Positions 3,562-5,414 of a stretch of 5,414 bases of DNA are shown here, piece by piece. Made by a program: the position numbers and the translations under genes. Source of the DNA: Jatrophihabitans sp. (GTDB lineage: Bacteria; Actinomycetota; Actinomycetes; Mycobacteriales; Jatrophihabitantaceae); contig SCQZ01000213.1 of assembly GCA_004299665.1 (NCBI GenBank), forward strand, positions 1-5,414, read 5' to 3'. Numbering within the stretch: the first letter of the stretch is position 1; each line of letters opens with the position of its first letter. The notes beneath the pieces were generated by a model. It searched no databases. It worked only from the letters and a program-made list of their open reading frames with translations, and was not told the origin of the DNA.

Positions 3562-5414
3562 CGGTCCTCCGGGCCGTCCAACACCGCGACCGCGGTGAGC
3601 CGGTGCAGGGGGAACGACAGCAGCCGCTCGGTCCCGGGCGCGTGACCGCGCACGTACCCGCCGCCCATGGAGATGGGCAGCAGGGTGTGCCGGCTGACCG
3701 TCCCGTCGACCTCGGCGCATCCGAGCATCACCAGCTGTTCGGTGCGGATCGCGTCCCGCAGCCGTCCCATGATCGTCGCGGAGGTCACTCCGGGGATCGG
3801 TGCCGGGAGGTCGAACCGCCCGGCCGGAGCGGAGATCTGGTCGCCGGCGCGGATGCGGCGCACCAACGCGGCCAGCTCGCTGCCGTCGGGCGCGGCGCCG
3901 CGCGAGCGGGACGTGCGCGGCGCCGGCCGCGACGGGGCGCGCGGCGGCTGCACCGCGATCGCGACGACGTCTCCGGCGGGGCCCTCCGCCGCCGGGGCGA
4001 ACCCGGCGGCACGCAGCACCTCCAGTACCCGGGCCGCGGGGGCGGGCGACACGGCCACCGTCGGGGCGAGCAGCCGCAACCCGAGCGCGGCCACCTGCCG
4101 GTCCGCCGTCACGCGCGCCAGCAGCGCCACGTCGTCGCTGCGCAGGTAGGCGCCGGCCGACCCGGCGCGCAGCGTGCCGTGCCGCCGCGCGGCGTCGTCG
4201 ATCAGGTACTGCAGCGCCTGCGGGATCGGCGTGCGCGAACCCTGTGTCAGCAACGCGTGCACGTCGGCGGCGGTATGCCCCGCGTCCAGCGCGCGCCGCA
4301 CCGTGGCCGCGCTGATCCGGTACACCGACGCCCCGCCGCTGGACTCCAGGTCGGCGATCAGGGCGAGGTCGCCGGCCAGCGCGGCGGTGGGCGGCCCGGG
4401 CACCACGAGCGTCAGGTCCGGTTGCACGACGAACTCGCTCACCGGCGCCGGCAGCGCGTCGGCGAGCACCTGCTCGGCGACGGCGCGCGAGCCGTCCAGC
4501 AGGGTGCGGGTGTAGCCGGTCAGTCCGCCGCCCGCCGTGATACCGAGCAGGTCGGCCTCCGCCAGGATCGCCGCGGCCGGCGGTCCGTCCAGGGCGGCAC
4601 GGCGCGGGGCGCGCCAGGCGAGTTCGGCCAGCACCTGCTCGGGCCCGTCCGGGCAGGCTCCCGGGGCGAGTTCGGCCAGCACGGCGAGCACCCGGCGGCG
4701 CAGTGCGGGCAGCGTGCCCCGCTCGGCGTCGGGACCCAGCATCGCCACGACCCGGTCCCGGTCGCCGCGCCGGCCGACCGCGGCCGGGTGCCGCGTCATC
4801 GTCAGCCAGGCGTGTGCCAGCACCCCCCACCGGACGGCCGGCGGACGCTCGAGCCACTCGTCGTACTCGGGCGTGGGCAGGTAGGCCGGCTCGTACTCGT
4901 GGGTGGCGTTGAGCAGGCCGGCGGCGTACGCCGTCTCCGCGAGCAGCGCGACGGTCGGTTCGGGGACGGCCAGCTCCCGGGCGGTGCGGTGCAGGTCGCG
5001 CACGCCGACCCCCCCGGAGCGCAGCTGCGCGGGCGGGCGCGCCGTCCAGGACGTGGCGAGCGCCGCCACCAGCCGCAGGGCCTCCAGCACCCCGGTGCCC
5101 CCGGCGCGGTCCAGTTCGGCGGGCGGGCGGGCGCTGGAGGCGAGCGGCGGGCGGGTGGCCGCGGCCGGCGCGGGCGGCCGGGCGCGCAGCAGGTCCTCGA
5201 CGCCGGGGACCGTGCGCGGCCGCGCTCCGTCGTCCCAGACCAGCGCGAGGGCGCGCAGATCGGCGAGGGCGTCACCGAAGGCGGGGTCGTGACCGTCGGG
5301 ACCGGCGTCCCCGTGCATCACGGCCGCCAGGACCTGCAGCGTGTAGGCGTCCAGACCGTCGAGGGCGCGCTGCACGGATGACCGGACGGACAGCCGCCCG
5401 GCCAGGGCGGTCAG
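3558..5414 (-). CDS. Helicase-associated (Helicase_C_3-type) protein with a WYL-like C-terminus, N-terminus beyond the window
   Basis: 618 residues are visible and the frame is open to the right edge. Residues before the GTG at 5375 (LTALAGRLSVRSSVQRALDG) read like normal family sequence, so the true start lies outside. Family members, such as mycobacterial proteins of the Rv0862c type, are about 750 residues, so roughly 100 or more may be missing. Counting from the edge, the N-terminal part is Ala/Leu-rich and helical with winged-helix-like segments. About 327-453 is the Helicase_C_3-type region (begins EFVVQPDLTLVVPGPP; later VYRISAATVRRALDAG and TPIPQALQYLIDDAARRHG). A Pro/Arg/Ser-rich linker follows (about 489-508), then a WYL-like domain (about 547-612; LRDAIRTEQLVMLGCAEVDG ... 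RLLSFPLHRLTAVAVL). No Walker A or DEAD-type motor motif is visible, so it is helicase-associated rather than a demonstrated helicase. In mycobacteria the relative lies beside the XPB helicase gene, hinting at DNA repair. Here it overlaps and precedes a two-component pair, probably as first visible gene of the operon. The exact function is unknown. Confidence 0.9.
   Translation of the reverse strand: MTALAGRLSVRSSVQRALDGLDAYTLQVLAAVMHGDAGPDGHDPAFGDALADLRALALVWDDGARPRTVPGVEDLLRARPPAPAAATRPPLASSARPPAELDRAGGTGVLEALRLVAALATSWTARPPAQLRSGGVGVRDLHRTARELAVPEPTVALLAETAYAAGLLNATHEYEPAYLPTPEYDEWLERPPAVRWGVLAHAWLTMTRHPAAVGRRGDRDRVVAMLGPDAERGTLPALRRRVLAVLAELAPGACPDGPEQVLAELAWRAPRRAALDGPPAAAILAEADLLGITAGGGLTGYTRTLLDGSRAVAEQVLADALPAPVSEFVVQPDLTLVVPGPPTAALAGDLALIADLESSGGASVYRISAATVRRALDAGHTAADVHALLTQGSRTPIPQALQYLIDDAARRHGTLRAGSAGAYLRSDDVALLARVTADRQVAALGLRLLAPTVAVSPAPAARVLEVLRAAGFAPAAEGPAGDVVAIAVQPPRAPSRPAPRTSRSRGAAPDGSELAALVRRIRAGDQISAPAGRFDLPAPIPGVTSATIMGRLRDAIRTEQLVMLGCAEVDGTVSRHTLLPISMGGGYVRGHAPGTERLLSFPLHRLTAVAVLDGPEDR
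3566..3570 (-). promoter_or_regulatory. Ribosome binding site of the sensor kinase
   Basis: On the minus strand GGAGG ends four bases before the GTG at 3561, inside the last codons of the helicase-associated gene. It fixes the kinase start at this GTG rather than further upstream in the open shadow frame. Confidence 0.7.

Noticed and set aside
3562..4857. Upstream extension of the kinase reading frame (about 430 more residues)
   Set aside because: The extension is Arg/Ala/Gly-rich, overlaps the helicase-associated gene on the same strand in another frame, and has no domain. A GTG with GGAGG at 3561 starts directly before the first membrane helix.
5373..5375. GTG at 5375 as the start of the helicase-associated protein
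   Set aside because: The frame remains open to the window edge with family-like sequence (LAGRLSVRSSVQRALDG), no ribosome site precedes the GTG, and the protein would be shorter than its relatives.
3603..5381. 592-codon open frame on the plus strand antisense to the helicase-associated gene
   Set aside because: It is Gly/Arg/Gln/Val-rich without domain signals, while the opposite strand encodes a clear conserved protein. It is a mirror artefact of high third-position GC.

Overview
This window is very GC-rich, with strong G/C bias at third codon positions, GTG starts, tightly overlapping genes and long antisense shadow frames. It carries an actinobacterial helicase-associated (Helicase_C_3-type) protein and a NarL-type two-component pair. 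It therefore looks like chromosomal DNA of an actinomycete. Pseudonocardiales or a relative is my guess, but the order cannot be fixed from the sequence alone. All five gene products can be rationalised, and I see no insertion sequence, tRNA, rRNA, CRISPR array or phage module.

Left part, plus strand (1-1120). The window opens in the last 30 codons of a sigma-70 family (ECF-like) sigma factor, of which only the region 4 helix-turn-helix end is visible. Its stop codon overlaps the start of a 344-residue membrane-anchored protein with a cytoplasmic N-terminus, one membrane helix and two tandem META/HslJ-like domains outside. The overlap and topology make it a candidate partner or regulator of the sigma factor. 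Two bases after its stop begins a long hairpin (1122-1175), the best terminator candidate in the window and possibly also a dispersed palindrome.

Middle (1121-1795). The 147-base gap holds the hairpin, a partial direct repeat of its right arm, and an operator-like element (1204-1230) with two identical 8-mers one helical turn apart and a perfect 8-base palindrome. Next comes a 175-residue polytopic membrane protein of unknown function on the plus strand.

Right part, minus strand (1796-5414). Three genes form one tightly coupled operon read right to left: a large helicase-associated/WYL-like protein whose N-terminus runs off the right edge, a HisKA_3-type sensor histidine kinase, and a NarL/LuxR-type response regulator. 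Both junctions are four-base GTGA overlaps, each preceded by a good GGAGG ribosome site. The kinase and regulator form a cognate pair. Their co-translation with a putative nucleic-acid-related protein is the oddest aspect of the layout. The response regulator and the plus-strand membrane gene are tail to tail with no base between their stop codons, so transcription in either direction should run into the opposite gene unless it stops within coding DNA.
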